Part shown: one piece after another, positions 8,730 to 17,321 of the stretch
Numbering within the stretch: the first letter of the stretch is position 1
How the letters are laid out: the number at the start of each line of letters is the position of its first letter
From: Allorhizobium paknamense
GTDB lineage: Bacteria > Pseudomonadota > Alphaproteobacteria > Rhizobiales > Rhizobiaceae
Assembly: GCF_030815125.1 (NCBI RefSeq)
Contig: NZ_JAUSWH010000005.1
Location: forward strand, 1 to 64,000
Length of the DNA: 64,000 nucleotides
Direction of reading: 5' to 3'
Notes under the pieces: generated by a model
Seen by the model: the letters and a program-made list of their open reading frames with translations, nothing else
Told to the model about the DNA's origin: nothing
Database searches by the model: none
Program-made: the position numbers and the translations under genes

Positions 8730-9371
8730 ATGGCGCATTCATCTCATGGTTCAGGCCGGGAGGCCTCCGAGGAGCCCGGTCTGCGCGGTTCGGATTTTCT
8801 GCTTGAAATTCTTGAGCGGGCCCGGCGCAAGGACGGTATCGAAATCGGAGAAATCATCGGTCATCGCGGCCGCATCGGCGTGGCATTCACCTTGTTGATG
8901 CTGGCGCTGCCGACGATTATCCCCCTGCCCGGACCTTTCGGCATGGTCTTCGGCTCCTGTATGGTGCTCGTTGCATTGCAAATGCTGTTTGGGGCGGAGA
9001 GACTGCGCTTTCCCGGCTTTATCGGCAGGCGCAAGCTGCCGCTCAAGGTGATTGAAGCCATGGTGCGGATCGGTCATCCCTGGGTGATGAAAGCGGAAGG
9101 CTGGCTGGAAGCCGGACGTTTCGGTCTTCTGACCGGCAAGACGGCACGGATGGTGCTCAGCCTGCCGATCATGCTGCTGGCGGTGTTGATCGCCCTGCCC
9201 ATCCCCTTCGGCAACACCGTGCCGGCGCTGGCTGTCATCCTGATTGCCATTTCCCTTGCCGAGCGCGATGGCCTGGTGGTGATGCTGGCGCTGCTGGTGG
9301 CCGTGGCGGCCTGTATCCTCTCCTATTATCTGGTGACGGCAGCCGGGCAGGCGCTGACCATGGCATTTTGA
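8730..9371 (+). CDS. exoD: ExoD-family exopolysaccharide synthesis membrane protein
   Basis: A 213-residue membrane protein of the ExoD family. It shows the N-terminal soluble part, the paired hydrophobic segments with LLMLALPTIIPLPGPFG and FGSCMVLVALQML, and a hydrophobic C-terminal half. ExoD of Sinorhizobium meliloti affects exopolysaccharide, alkali tolerance and nodule invasion; the mechanism is not defined. The start ATG overlaps the end of the DUF1476 gene (TGATCATG), indicating translational coupling in a three-gene operon from 8064. Confidence 0.88.
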   Translation: MAHSSHGSGREASEEPGLRGSDFLLEILERARRKDGIEIGEIIGHRGRIGVAFTLLMLALPTIIPLPGPFGMVFGSCMVLVALQMLFGAERLRFPGFIGRRKLPLKVIEAMVRIGHPWVMKAEGWLEAGRFGLLTGKTARMVLSLPIMLLAVLIALPIPFGNTVPALAVILIAISLAERDGLVVMLALLVAVAACILSYYLVTAAGQALTMAF

Positions 9372-9418
9372 GGATGTGACTCTCCCAGGGGCGTCTGAAC
9401 CCTCTCGGATCACCGTCC

Positions 9419-9889
9419 TCATTCCTCGGCAATCGGGATGAAGAGGCCGAGTTTGACGTCGCGAAGAACGACATTGGTGTGCATGCGCCTGATTTGCGGA
9501 TTTTCCGCCATGATCAGGGCGGCGATGTCATCGTAATGTTCGACGTCCCGGGCCGTCACGATTGCTATCAGATCTACTTGTCCCGTAACATAATAGACCT
9601 GCTGGATGTGATCCTGCTTTTCCGCCCAGATCCTGAATTTCGCCAGGGCATCGTAATTGTCCCGCTCGATCTCCATACCCACAATGAACACCATGGGATG
9701 ACCCGTTGCCTTGCGGTCGATCACGGCGATTTCGGACCGGATGATCCCTTCCTCGCGCAGCCGCTTCAGCCGTCGCTGTACCGCAGAGGTGGAAAGTCCC
9801 ACCTGCTCGGCAATGGCTTCCGCTTTCAATTGGCAGTTGCGCTGTACCATTTCGATGATTTCCCGGTCAAACCGGTCAAAGCGTTCCAT
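9419..9889 (-). CDS. Lrp/AsnC-family transcriptional regulator
   Basis: A 156-residue regulator with the N-terminal winged helix (DREIIEMVQRNCQLKAEAIA, then GLSTSAVQRRLKRLREEGII) and the C-terminal RAM ligand domain (VYYVTGQVDLIAIV). Such proteins sense amino acids. It is divergent from the amino-acid ABC ATPase at 10270 with a 380-base shared regulatory region, so it most likely controls that transporter operon (inference). ATG 9889 is preceded by GGTGGGGAT. The open frame continues upstream but that part is not family sequence. Confidence 0.93.
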   Translation of the reverse strand: MERFDRFDREIIEMVQRNCQLKAEAIAEQVGLSTSAVQRRLKRLREEGIIRSEIAVIDRKATGHPMVFIVGMEIERDNYDALAKFRIWAEKQDHIQQVYYVTGQVDLIAIVTARDVEHYDDIAALIMAENPQIRRMHTNVVLRDVKLGLFIPIAEE

Positions 9890-10269
9890 CGATCCCCACC
9901 TTCCCGTATGTTCTGTCGTTATTCTATTCAAAGGACATGGAGAGCCGGGAGATAATGGCAATCTCTTTCCGGTTGCAATTTTTCGTGCATGCCTTTGACT
10001 TTTATGCATTCCGGACCGGAACGCTTCCCCTTTATTGACGAACCCGTATTCCCGTTTTTTGATCAGGCCACATCCTTGCACTGCCGGATGCGCGGGCTGA
10101 ATGTGCACGTTGTCAAGCTGTCTGACAAGATAGCGAAAAGCCTTTCTGCGATAAAACCGCGCGAGAGACGTTTTTTCGCGGTTATTGGCGCGTAAAGAGC
10201 ATTTATGCGCATACATTATGCAGAAAATGGCTATTATTGTCCGCGAGACGTTGGAGCCCGGTATCCTTT
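9890..10269. other. 380-base divergent regulatory region (Lrp / amino-acid ABC)
   Basis: No gene. AT-rich patches such as TTTTATGCATTCC and GCGCATACATTATGC are possible Lrp contact sites. It should hold the promoters of both divergent units. Confidence 0.5.
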
Positions 10270-11046
10270 ATGACAGGAAAAACCCCTTTCGCCCTTGAGG
10301 CGAATGACATTCACAAGCGCTTCGGCGAGCAGGAGGTCCTGAAGGGGGTGTCTGTGCGGGCCGCGAAGGGAGATGTCATCTCGATTATCGGTTCCTCCGG
10401 TTCCGGTAAAAGTACCTTCCTGCGCTGCCTCAACTTTCTGGAGATACCGGATCAGGGCCGCGTCAGCATCAATGGTGAGGAGATCGGGACCCGCATCCGG
10501 CGGGGCCGGACGGAGCCAGCCGACCGGCGCCAGGTGGAACGCCTGCGGACCGGTCTTGGAATGGTGTTTCAGAGTTTCAATCTCTGGGCGCACCGTACCG
10601 TGATTGAAAATGTCATCGAGGCACCGGTCCATGTGCTGGGCGTCCCGCGCGCGGAGGCAATGGAGCGGGCGGAAGCGCTTCTCAACAAGGTTGGGCTCTA
10701 TGATAAGCGCCATGCCTATCCGGCCTTTCTCTCCGGTGGCCAGCAGCAGCGTGCAGCCATTGCCAGAGCGCTTTGCATCGAGCCGCAGGTGATGTTGTTC
10801 GATGAGCCGACCTCCGCGCTCGATCCTGAACTGGTCGGCGAGGTGCTGAAGGTTATCCGCGATCTGGCCGAGGAGGGGCGCACCATGCTGCTGGTGACGC
10901 ATGAAATGCGTTTTGCCCGTGATGTTTCCAGCCATGTCCTGTTCTTGCATCAGGGCCGGGTTGAGGAAGAAGGTCCGCCGGCGCAGATCTTCGGACAGGC
11001 GCTGAGTGCGCGTTGCCGGGAGTTTACCGGCGGGCTCGTTCATTAG
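10270..11046 (+). CDS. Amino-acid ABC transporter ATP-binding protein (HisP/GlnQ type)
   Basis: A 258-residue ABC ATPase with Walker A GSSGSGKST, Q-loop FQSFNLW, signature LSGGQQQR and Walker B VMLFDEPTSALDPE, plus the His switch VTHEM. The closest family is the polar amino acid uptake (PAAT) ATPase. The matching binding protein and two permeases follow after a 282-base gap filled with repeats. Start ATG 10270 has only a distant GGAG; an upstream start is possible but not supported by family length. Confidence 0.93.
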   Translation: MTGKTPFALEANDIHKRFGEQEVLKGVSVRAAKGDVISIIGSSGSGKSTFLRCLNFLEIPDQGRVSINGEEIGTRIRRGRTEPADRRQVERLRTGLGMVFQSFNLWAHRTVIENVIEAPVHVLGVPRAEAMERAEALLNKVGLYDKRHAYPAFLSGGQQQRAAIARALCIEPQVMLFDEPTSALDPELVGEVLKVIRDLAEEGRTMLLVTHEMRFARDVSSHVLFLHQGRVEEEGPPAQIFGQALSARCREFTGGLVH

Positions 11047-11246
11047 AGCATCTCCAGGAGAAGTGGGAACCGGTTTTCCGTCCGGAAATACGTAAAAACA
11101 AAGAGTTGGAGCGTTTCAATGTTTCCGTGAAAGAATGAAACGCTCTAGAGCATAATTCGACCGGAGTGAAACGAGGATCGATAAAATTATGCTTCAGAAA
11201 AAACGTTAGAGCGCCGATCTGATACAATCAGATCGAATAGCGCTCT
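11046..11246. repeat. B, C and hairpin repeat cluster in the ABC operon
   Basis: Fills most of the 282-base gap between the ATPase and binding-protein genes: one B element, the GAGCGTTTCA hairpin, AGAGCATAATTCGACCGG (C) and the AGAGCGCCGATCTGAT palindrome. Confidence 0.8.
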
Positions 11247-11328
11247 CATTTTAATCGCTCCATGCGGCGCTTCGGGACGAAGAACCGGATCAGTCGTCGC
11301 CAATGCTGTTCGAAAAGGAAGATAGCGA

Positions 11329-12102
11329 ATGAAACTCCTCTCCGCCGTGCTCACCAGCGCCATGCTGTCGCTCTCGGCCTTGTCCGCCCATGCCGATGTT
11401 CGATTTGGCATCATGAACGAGTCCTATCCGCCGTTCTTTGCCAAGGATGCCTCTGGCAAATGGCAGGGCTGGGAGATCGACCTCATGGAGGCGGTCTGCG
11501 CCGAGATGAAGGAAAAATGCTCGATCGTAGAGCTGTCCTGGGATGGTCTGATCCCGGCCTTGCAGAGCAAAAAGTTCGATGTCATCTGGTCTTCCATGTC
11601 CGCCACCGACGAACGCCGCAAGGTGATCGACTTCACCAATAAATATTATAATACGCCGAGCACGCTGATCGGTCCCAAGGACCAGAAGCCGGGTGCCACC
11701 GCCGAGGATGTGAAGGGCAAGACCATCGGCATTCAGGTTTCGACCATCCAGTCCGATTACTATAAGAAGTACTTCTCCAAGGTTGCCGAAGAAAAGACCT
11801 ACCAGACGCTGGATGAAGCCTTTCAGGATCTTTCCGCCGGGCGCATCGATTATGTCTTCGGCGATTCGCTGGCGCTTGATGCTTTCTTAAAGAGCGATGC
11901 CGGCAAGGATTGCTGCGCGAAGATGGGTGACGTTGCCGATGACCCGGAAATTCTGGGTGCGGGCGTATCCGGTGGTCTGCGCAAGGACGATCAGGCGCTG
12001 AAGGAAAAGTTGAATGCGGCGATCGCGGCCGTTCGCGCCAGCGGCAAATATGACGAGATCACCCGGAAATATTTCAGCTTCGACATTTACGGCGCGAAGT
12101 AA
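11329..12102 (+). CDS. Amino-acid ABC transporter periplasmic binding protein (family 3)
   Basis: A 257-residue protein with a clear signal peptide (MKLLSAVLTSAMLSLSALSA, cleavage about residue 22) and the family-3 binding fold: FGIMNESYPPFF, GWEIDLMEAV, WDGLIPALQSKKFDVI and MSATDERRKVIDFT. Arg and Asp in the ATDERR region normally bind the alpha-amino and carboxyl groups of the ligand. Twelve bases separate it from the permease. The specific amino acid cannot be read from sequence; the neighbouring methyltransferase hints at a sulfur compound. Confidence 0.93.
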   Translation: MKLLSAVLTSAMLSLSALSAHADVRFGIMNESYPPFFAKDASGKWQGWEIDLMEAVCAEMKEKCSIVELSWDGLIPALQSKKFDVIWSSMSATDERRKVIDFTNKYYNTPSTLIGPKDQKPGATAEDVKGKTIGIQVSTIQSDYYKKYFSKVAEEKTYQTLDEAFQDLSAGRIDYVFGDSLALDAFLKSDAGKDCCAKMGDVADDPEILGAGVSGGLRKDDQALKEKLNAAIAAVRASGKYDEITRKYFSFDIYGAK

Positions 12103-12114
12103 GCCGGTTCTCTC

Positions 12115-12840
12115 ATGGCAAGTGTTCCCCAAGGCATTTTCGAGCTTCTGTCACCCTATCCTCCGGGATGGGGTGGCGTACTGCTGACCGGAGCCGCGGC
12201 GACCCTTGCCATTTCCGGTGGCGCCTTTGCCATCGGCCTTCTGCTCGGGCTTGCTGGCGCGCTCGGCAAACTGTCCGGTGGCAAGTTGGTAACCTTCTGC
12301 CTCAATGGCTACACCACCGCAATCCGCGCCGTGCCGGAACTGATCCTGATCGTTGGCCTCTATTACGCCGGGACCGATGGGCTGAACCGTCTGCTGACGG
12401 CGCTCGGTCTGCCGCAGGTGGAGGTTAACGGTTTTCTGGCGGCAGTGGCCGTTCTCGGCTTTGTGCAGGGCGCCTATATGACGGAGGTGCTGCGCGGCGC
12501 CATTCTGGCCATACCCGTGGGGCAGATCGAAGCGGCAAAGGCCTTTGGCATGGGCCCTGTCCTGCGGTTCCGGCGTGTCATTCTTCCGGCGCTTTTGCCC
12601 AATGCCCTGCCGGGTCTCGCCAATCTCTGGATGTCCATCACCAAGGACAGCGCGCTTGTGGCTGTCGTCGGCTATCAGGAACTGGCGCTGGCGACACGCC
12701 TCGCAGGTGCCGGAACCAAGCATTACTTCATCTTCTTCCTCGCCTCCGCCATGCTCTATCTGCTGATTACACTGGTCTCGAACGCGGTGTTCACGCTGAT
12801 CGAACGGCGGGTCCGGCGCGGCCAGCCGGCGCTGGCCTGA
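12115..12840 (+). CDS. Amino-acid ABC transporter permease (first of pair)
   Basis: A 241-residue inner-membrane permease of the HisMQ/GltK type, with about five membrane segments and the EAA loop (VGQIEAAKAFGMGPVLRFRR) that contacts the ATPase. The motif TTAIRAVPELILI is characteristic. It is 10 bases from the second permease and forms the channel with it. Confidence 0.93.
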   Translation: MASVPQGIFELLSPYPPGWGGVLLTGAAATLAISGGAFAIGLLLGLAGALGKLSGGKLVTFCLNGYTTAIRAVPELILIVGLYYAGTDGLNRLLTALGLPQVEVNGFLAAVAVLGFVQGAYMTEVLRGAILAIPVGQIEAAKAFGMGPVLRFRRVILPALLPNALPGLANLWMSITKDSALVAVVGYQELALATRLAGAGTKHYFIFFLASAMLYLLITLVSNAVFTLIERRVRRGQPALA

Positions 12841-12850
12841 GGGGTAAGCC

Positions 12851-13540
12851 ATGGAATTTTCATGGATTTTCTCCTACTGGCCTCTGCTCTTGAGCGGCGC
12901 AAGACAAACGCTGCTGCTGCTGGTGATTTCCGTCGGATTCGGCTTTCTGCTGGCTATTGCGCTTGCCTTCGCGCAGGTTTCCGGTGGCCCGGCGGTGCGG
13001 CTTCTGGCGCGGGCCTATTGCACCTTTTTCCGGGGCACGCCGCTGCTTATTCAGCTCTGGCTGTTGTATTACGGGGTGGGCTCTCTGCTGCCGATGATAC
13101 CCGGGCTCCGCCAGAGCCTATTCTGGCCAATCCTTCGGGAAGGATTTTTCTTCGCGGCGGTAAGCTTCACCCTCAATTATGCGGCCTATGAGGCCGAGGT
13201 GCTGCGCGGTGCGCTTCTCGGTGTACCGAAGGGAGAACTGGAGGCGGGCCGTGCTTTCGGCATGAGCCGCTTCACCCTCATCCGCCGTATCTGGCTGCCT
13301 CGGGCGATCCGCATGGCGCTGCCCACCATCGCGGGCGAGGTCGTCATGCAGTTGAAGGCGACCCCCCTCGCCTTCACTGTGACGGTGATGGATCTCTATG
13401 CGGTGGCCTTCAAGGTCCGGCAGGACACGCTGCTGGTCTATGAGCCGCTGCTCGTCGTCACGGTTTTCTATCTGGCGCTGACCGCGTTGATCGCCCGTGC
13501 CTTCCGGCTGATGGAAGCGCAGGTGCCTCTTCGGCGGTGA
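12851..13540 (+). CDS. Amino-acid ABC transporter permease (second of pair)
   Basis: A 229-residue permease of the same family, with FFRGTPLLIQLWLLYYG in the N-terminal half and the EAA loop KGELEAGRAFGMSRFTLIRR. It is co-transcribed with the preceding permease and binding protein. An 85-base gap then leads to the homocysteine methyltransferase, close enough for the same transcript. Confidence 0.93.
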   Translation: MEFSWIFSYWPLLLSGARQTLLLLVISVGFGFLLAIALAFAQVSGGPAVRLLARAYCTFFRGTPLLIQLWLLYYGVGSLLPMIPGLRQSLFWPILREGFFFAAVSFTLNYAAYEAEVLRGALLGVPKGELEAGRAFGMSRFTLIRRIWLPRAIRMALPTIAGEVVMQLKATPLAFTVTVMDLYAVAFKVRQDTLLVYEPLLVVTVFYLALTALIARAFRLMEAQVPLRR

Positions 13541-13625
13541 GGCGCCTGTGACTGCGACTTTATGAGTGGAATTTGTAATGGAACGCCGTGCTGGGGAAGG
13601 CCCGCAGGCTTTCGGGAGAATGGAA

Positions 13626-14537
13626 ATGACAGGCTTGCGTATTCTCGATGGTGGCATGAGCCGGGAGCTTTTGCGTCTTGGGGCCGAATTGAAGCAGCCG
13701 GAGTGGTCGGCGCTGGCACTGATGAATGCGCCGCAGATCGTTCGGCAGGTGCATGACGAATTTATTGCCGCCGGTGCGGATATCGTGACGACCAACAGCT
13801 ACGCACTCGTGCCCTTCCATATTGGAGAAGAGCGCTTTCAGCAGCAGGGGCCGGCGTTGATCCGGCTTGCCGGAGAACTTGCTCGCGCGGCGGCGGATGC
13901 TGTGACGGATCGCAAAATCAAGGTGGCAGGCTCCCTGCCCCCGATTTTTGGTTCCTACGAGCCGCAGAACTTCAATCCCGCGACCGTTCAGGACTATCTT
14001 TCTGTGCTGGTGGGCAATCTCTATCCCTTCACCGATGTCTGGCTGGGGGAAACGCTGAGCCTGATCGCCGAAGGAGAGGCCGTGCGGGTTGCCGTGGCGC
14101 AAACGGGCAAGCCGGTCTGGATTTCTTTCACGCTGGAGGATGAGGCAGCCAAGCTTTCGGATGGCGTGCCGAAGCTGCGCTCCGGTGAGCGGGTGGCCGA
14201 TGCGGCGGCCTGGGCTGCGGAGGCGGGTGTGGAAGCCCTGCTTTTCAATTGCAGCAAGCCCGAGATCATGCGTAATGCCGTTGAAGTTGCCGCCGCCGTT
14301 TTCCGTGACAGGGGCAGTGCTATCGATATCGGCGTGTATGCCAATGCCTTTGAAGGCGAGCAGGGCGAAAGTGCGGCCAATGAAGGCCTGCACGAAACCC
14401 GGCAAGATCTGACCGGCGACGCCTATTCCGACTTTGCCTGCTCATGGGCGGACGCAGGCGCCACGATCATCGGCGGTTGCTGCGGCATTGGCGCGGAACA
14501 TATCCACCGTGTTGCGAAAGCGCTTCGCCGGGCCTGA
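13626..14537 (+). CDS. Homocysteine S-methyltransferase family protein (MmuM-like)
   Basis: About 303 residues with the family's LDGGMSRELLRLG start, TTNSYAL, the zinc Cys in LLFNCSKP and the C-terminal pair IIGGCCGIG. Members transfer a methyl group to homocysteine from S-methylmethionine or a betaine-type donor, giving methionine. Placement directly after an amino-acid ABC importer suggests that S-methylmethionine or a related methylated compound is imported and used (inference). ATG 13626 has GGGAGA at good spacing; ATG 13620 and a GTG at 13566 are in frame upstream. Confidence 0.9.
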   Translation: MTGLRILDGGMSRELLRLGAELKQPEWSALALMNAPQIVRQVHDEFIAAGADIVTTNSYALVPFHIGEERFQQQGPALIRLAGELARAAADAVTDRKIKVAGSLPPIFGSYEPQNFNPATVQDYLSVLVGNLYPFTDVWLGETLSLIAEGEAVRVAVAQTGKPVWISFTLEDEAAKLSDGVPKLRSGERVADAAAWAAEAGVEALLFNCSKPEIMRNAVEVAAAVFRDRGSAIDIGVYANAFEGEQGESAANEGLHETRQDLTGDAYSDFACSWADAGATIIGGCCGIGAEHIHRVAKALRRA

Positions 14538-14546
14538 AGTCCAGGT

Positions 14547-15992
14547 TCAGGCGCTGGGCACCCTGCCCCCCATTTCTGCAATTGGGGGCTTGGCATCTGC
14601 CGGAAGCGGACTTTCATAGGGCTTGCCCTTGCGGCGGCGAACGAGGTCGGCCAAGGCTGCCTCGCGCAGATGGTCGCTTTCAAACAGGGCACGGGCGGTG
14701 GCCGCCATGACTTTAGCCGTCGCCACCATGCCCTTATGGGCCAGGGGACTTTTCCCCTGGGCAACCAATTGCCAGGTGTGGAAGGGCGTGCCGATGGCGC
14801 AGGTCGCGCCGTCTGCCTGTACGGTGGGCACCACCCAGCTCACATCGCCGACATCGGTGGAGCCCGTGAGCAGCGGTGTCCGATCATGGGCGGGAAGAAT
14901 GAAATCGGCAAGCGGCACATCCCGTTCGGCAATGCCTTCAAACGCCCATGGGGCAGATTTTTCCTCTGCGGTCAGCACGGCGCGGATGCTTTCGGCAAAA
15001 GCATGATCCTCGGCATCGAAGGGCGGCGGGCCAAGCTCCTCCCAGGCGGCCTGCATCACATCCATCAGCGGCCCATTTGGCAGCACATTGGAGACGGCGC
15101 TGATCACCTGCGCTTCGACGTGGGTCTCCGTCATCAAGGCCGCACCGTCAGCGATCTTGCGAACGCGTTGAACGAGAGTGCGCAGGCCTTCCAGTTCCGG
15201 GGCACGGATAAGATAACGGACCTTGGCGAAGGCCTGCACGACATTGGGGGAAATACCGCCCGTGTCGAGAATGGCGGCATGGACCCGGCAATCCGAGGGC
15301 ATGTGTTCGCGCATGTAATTGACGCCGACGCTCATCAGTTCCACGGCATCCAATGCGCTGCGGCCGAGCTCCGGATGTGCACCGGCATGGGCGGCACGGC
15401 CATGGAAGGAAAAGTCGAGACGCATATTGGCAAGGGAGGTACAGCGCTGCACACCAGCGAAGGAACTCGGATGCCAACTGATGGCAGCATCCACGTCGTC
15501 AAAAGCACCCTGGCGCACCATGAAGGCTTTTGCCGCCCCACCCTCTTCCGCAGGGCAGCCGTAATAGCGCACCCGGCCCGGCAGGCCTTGCTGTTTCAGC
15601 CAGTCCTTGAGGGCGGTTGCAGCCAGAAGCGCACCCGAGCCCAGAAGGTTATGGCCGCAGCCATGGCCGTTGCCGCCCGCGACAATCGGCTTATGTTCGG
15701 CTACGCCCGCCTCCTGCGAGAGCCCGGACAGCGCATCATATTCCCCCAGGATGGCAATCACGGGACCGCCCTCCCCTGCCTCGCCCATGACCGCCGTCGG
15801 AATACCGGCCACGGCTTCCGTAACACGAAAACCTTGTTCCCGCAGCATCGCCACATGTTCGGCCACGGAGGCCTCTTCCATATAGCAGGTTTCCGGGGTG
15901 TCCCACACGCGGTCGCTGAGCGCGATAAAGGCTGAAGCGTGTGCATCGACAAGCGACCACAGTGCGGAAGAATCATTGCGGGAAAAGGTCAT
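14547..15992 (-). CDS. M20-family amidohydrolase (AbgB-like)
   Basis: About 481 residues of the M20D family, closest in motif to the p-aminobenzoyl-glutamate hydrolase subunit AbgB. Metal and catalytic motifs: GEYDALSGLSQ, NGHGCGHNLLG, CPAEEGG, and SWHPSSF where the next His ligand is expected, with GSTDVGDVSWVVP near the C-terminus. It hydrolyses an amide bond in a small N-acyl amino acid; the substrate is unknown. It is convergent with the methyltransferase gene, with nine bases between stops. ATG 15992 is chosen although its ribosome site is weak. Confidence 0.88.
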   Translation of the reverse strand: MTFSRNDSSALWSLVDAHASAFIALSDRVWDTPETCYMEEASVAEHVAMLREQGFRVTEAVAGIPTAVMGEAGEGGPVIAILGEYDALSGLSQEAGVAEHKPIVAGGNGHGCGHNLLGSGALLAATALKDWLKQQGLPGRVRYYGCPAEEGGAAKAFMVRQGAFDDVDAAISWHPSSFAGVQRCTSLANMRLDFSFHGRAAHAGAHPELGRSALDAVELMSVGVNYMREHMPSDCRVHAAILDTGGISPNVVQAFAKVRYLIRAPELEGLRTLVQRVRKIADGAALMTETHVEAQVISAVSNVLPNGPLMDVMQAAWEELGPPPFDAEDHAFAESIRAVLTAEEKSAPWAFEGIAERDVPLADFILPAHDRTPLLTGSTDVGDVSWVVPTVQADGATCAIGTPFHTWQLVAQGKSPLAHKGMVATAKVMAATARALFESDHLREAALADLVRRRKGKPYESPLPADAKPPIAEMGGRVPSA

Positions 15993-16171
15993 GGGGCGTT
16001 TCCAGAGACACAAGGAACAGGCAGGCTACAACCTGCACCTTAACGCCGAGCGCTCATCGAACAACCCCTGCAGAGAAAAACTCTTTCCTGTCTATAGATC
16101 CTGGCGCCAGAGCTTCTGGGTTTCAGACGCCACGCCGTCGATGATAATCCGTCGGTGAAGGATGCTTGAGC

Positions 16172-16330
16172 TCAGGATCCCTTTTTGTTGTAGAGATCGC
16201 GAATGCTGCGGCGCTGTTGCTTCCGTTCGTCTTTGCTCAGGTCCCGACGGCTCAACAAGCCATAGGCAATAGCGCCCCCCAGCATGAGCGGACCGATTGC
16301 CACCGCGACGAACCAGATGATATCTGCCAT
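16172..16330 (-). CDS. Small single-span membrane protein, 52 residues
   Basis: Starts MADIIWFVAVAIGPLMLGGA, a single N-terminal membrane helix, followed by a basic cytoplasmic tail (SRRDLSKDERKQQRRSIRDL). ATG 16330 has AAGGAG six bases upstream, which is the best support for it being real. Short proteins of this design are common in rhizobial stress loci, but I cannot name a family. The upstream DNA is a block of repeats. Confidence 0.72.
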   Translation of the reverse strand: MADIIWFVAVAIGPLMLGGAIAYGLLSRRDLSKDERKQQRRSIRDLYNKKGS

Positions 16331-16346
16331 GGGATGCTCCTTGCTG

Positions 16347-16523
16347 TAGAGCATTTCCAGGAAAAGTGGGAACCGGTTTTCCGTCAGGAAATGCTTAGTA
16401 ACAATGAAATGTTCTACAGCGTCCTTTGTGCGTTTTATCAAACGCACAAAGGACGCTGTAACACTCTAAATCTGCTGCATAATTTCATCCTTAAATCGAT
16501 TCCGATTTAAGGAATTATGCAGT
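16347..16523. repeat. B, F and E repeat cluster
   Basis: A B element, then TACAGCGTCCTTTGTGCGTT inverted about 'TTATC' (F), then the E palindrome CTGCATAATTTCATCCTTAA with its mirror. Lies between the 52-residue gene and the BON gene. Confidence 0.75.
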
Positions 16524-16612
16524 AGCCATTTCCGGCAAAGGCGCGCTCACGGCTTTCATCAAACCGCCGTCTCCGGGCCTGCTGGAGTTGCTTTTCATCG
16601 ATCTCGGCATCT

Positions 16613-17017
16613 TTACGACGAGCGAGAGGGCTCTTGGTCTCCCGCTGGCTGAACCTTGAGCCGGTTCATGCAATCTTCAATACCGCGGATGGAGAGGGCA
16701 ATATCTTCTGCCTCCCGCTTGGCGGCCCGGCTTTCCACTTGTCCCTCAAGAGTTGCCACGCCATTTTCAACAACCGCGGACACATGGGTCGCGTCGAGGC
16801 GGGTCGCTTCCGTCAGCCGCTCGTTTAATTCTTCGATCAGCCGATCGTCGCTGCGACGGTAATTGCGAGGACCTTTCCCCCGGTGGTCGTGCTGGTCGGA
16901 GAAAATATCAGCTTCTCCCTGCAAATAGCCTGAGGGTTTGTTTTCATCCGGGCCTTCCCAGCGTGGCCATTGCGACGTTTCCCCGGGACGGCCGGGCGTT
17001 GGTTGTTGATGTTTCAT
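16613..17017 (-). CDS. BON-domain protein
   Basis: A 134-residue soluble protein. The N-terminal half is polar, with GKGPRNYRRSDDRLIEELNE; the C-terminal half is one BON domain (LDATHVSAVVENGVATLEGQV, then RAAKREAEDIALSIRGIEDC). The same GKGPRxYxRxDxR-BON arrangement recurs in the 255-residue protein at 27789, so the two are paralogues. ATG 17017 has GGAGG upstream. A GGAAC-N16-GGTT motif lies 78 bases upstream. Another frame continues as a charged helical sequence past the stop (see findings), so the C-terminus may be altered. Confidence 0.85.
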   Translation of the reverse strand: MKHQQPTPGRPGETSQWPRWEGPDENKPSGYLQGEADIFSDQHDHRGKGPRNYRRSDDRLIEELNERLTEATRLDATHVSAVVENGVATLEGQVESRAAKREAEDIALSIRGIEDCMNRLKVQPAGDQEPSRSS

Positions 17018-17095
17018 GATCGTTTCCTCCACGCAGACGCTGAGCGCATACGGTTGGACATCAACCGTATTTTCTCACGCTGCTTTGGAAGCCTT

Positions 17096-17120
17096 AACCG
17101 GGATGCAAGTGCAATGTTCC
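17096..17120 (-). promoter_or_regulatory. EcfG-type promoter of the 134-residue BON gene
   Basis: Reverse strand: GGAAC (17116-17120), 16-base spacer, GGTT (17096-17099), 78 bases before ATG 17017. Confidence 0.62.
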
Positions 17121-17217
17121 CAAAACCACAACCAAAAGGAGGAGGGACTTTGGCGCTTTCAAGGAAAATGAAAAGACGATGATAAAATTCCGCCAGACGA
17201 GCAGCCAAGCCGCCCGT

Positions 17218-17321
17218 TAGAGCATAATCCGACCGGAGTGAAACGAGGATCGATCAGATTATGCTTCAAAAAGAAAACCCTGGAGCGCCGATCTGATTCT
17301 ATCAGATCGAAAAGCGCTCTA
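17218..17321. repeat. C-type palindromes
   Basis: AGAGCATAATCCGACCGG...GATTATGCT followed by the AGCGCCGATCTGATTC palindrome. It abuts the 270-bp inverted-repeat element. Confidence 0.75.

Noticed and set aside
16360..16390. GGAAC inside B repeats as EcfG promoters
   Set aside because: The B element contains GGGAACCGG, but no TT at the required distance, so copies of the repeat do not create promoters.
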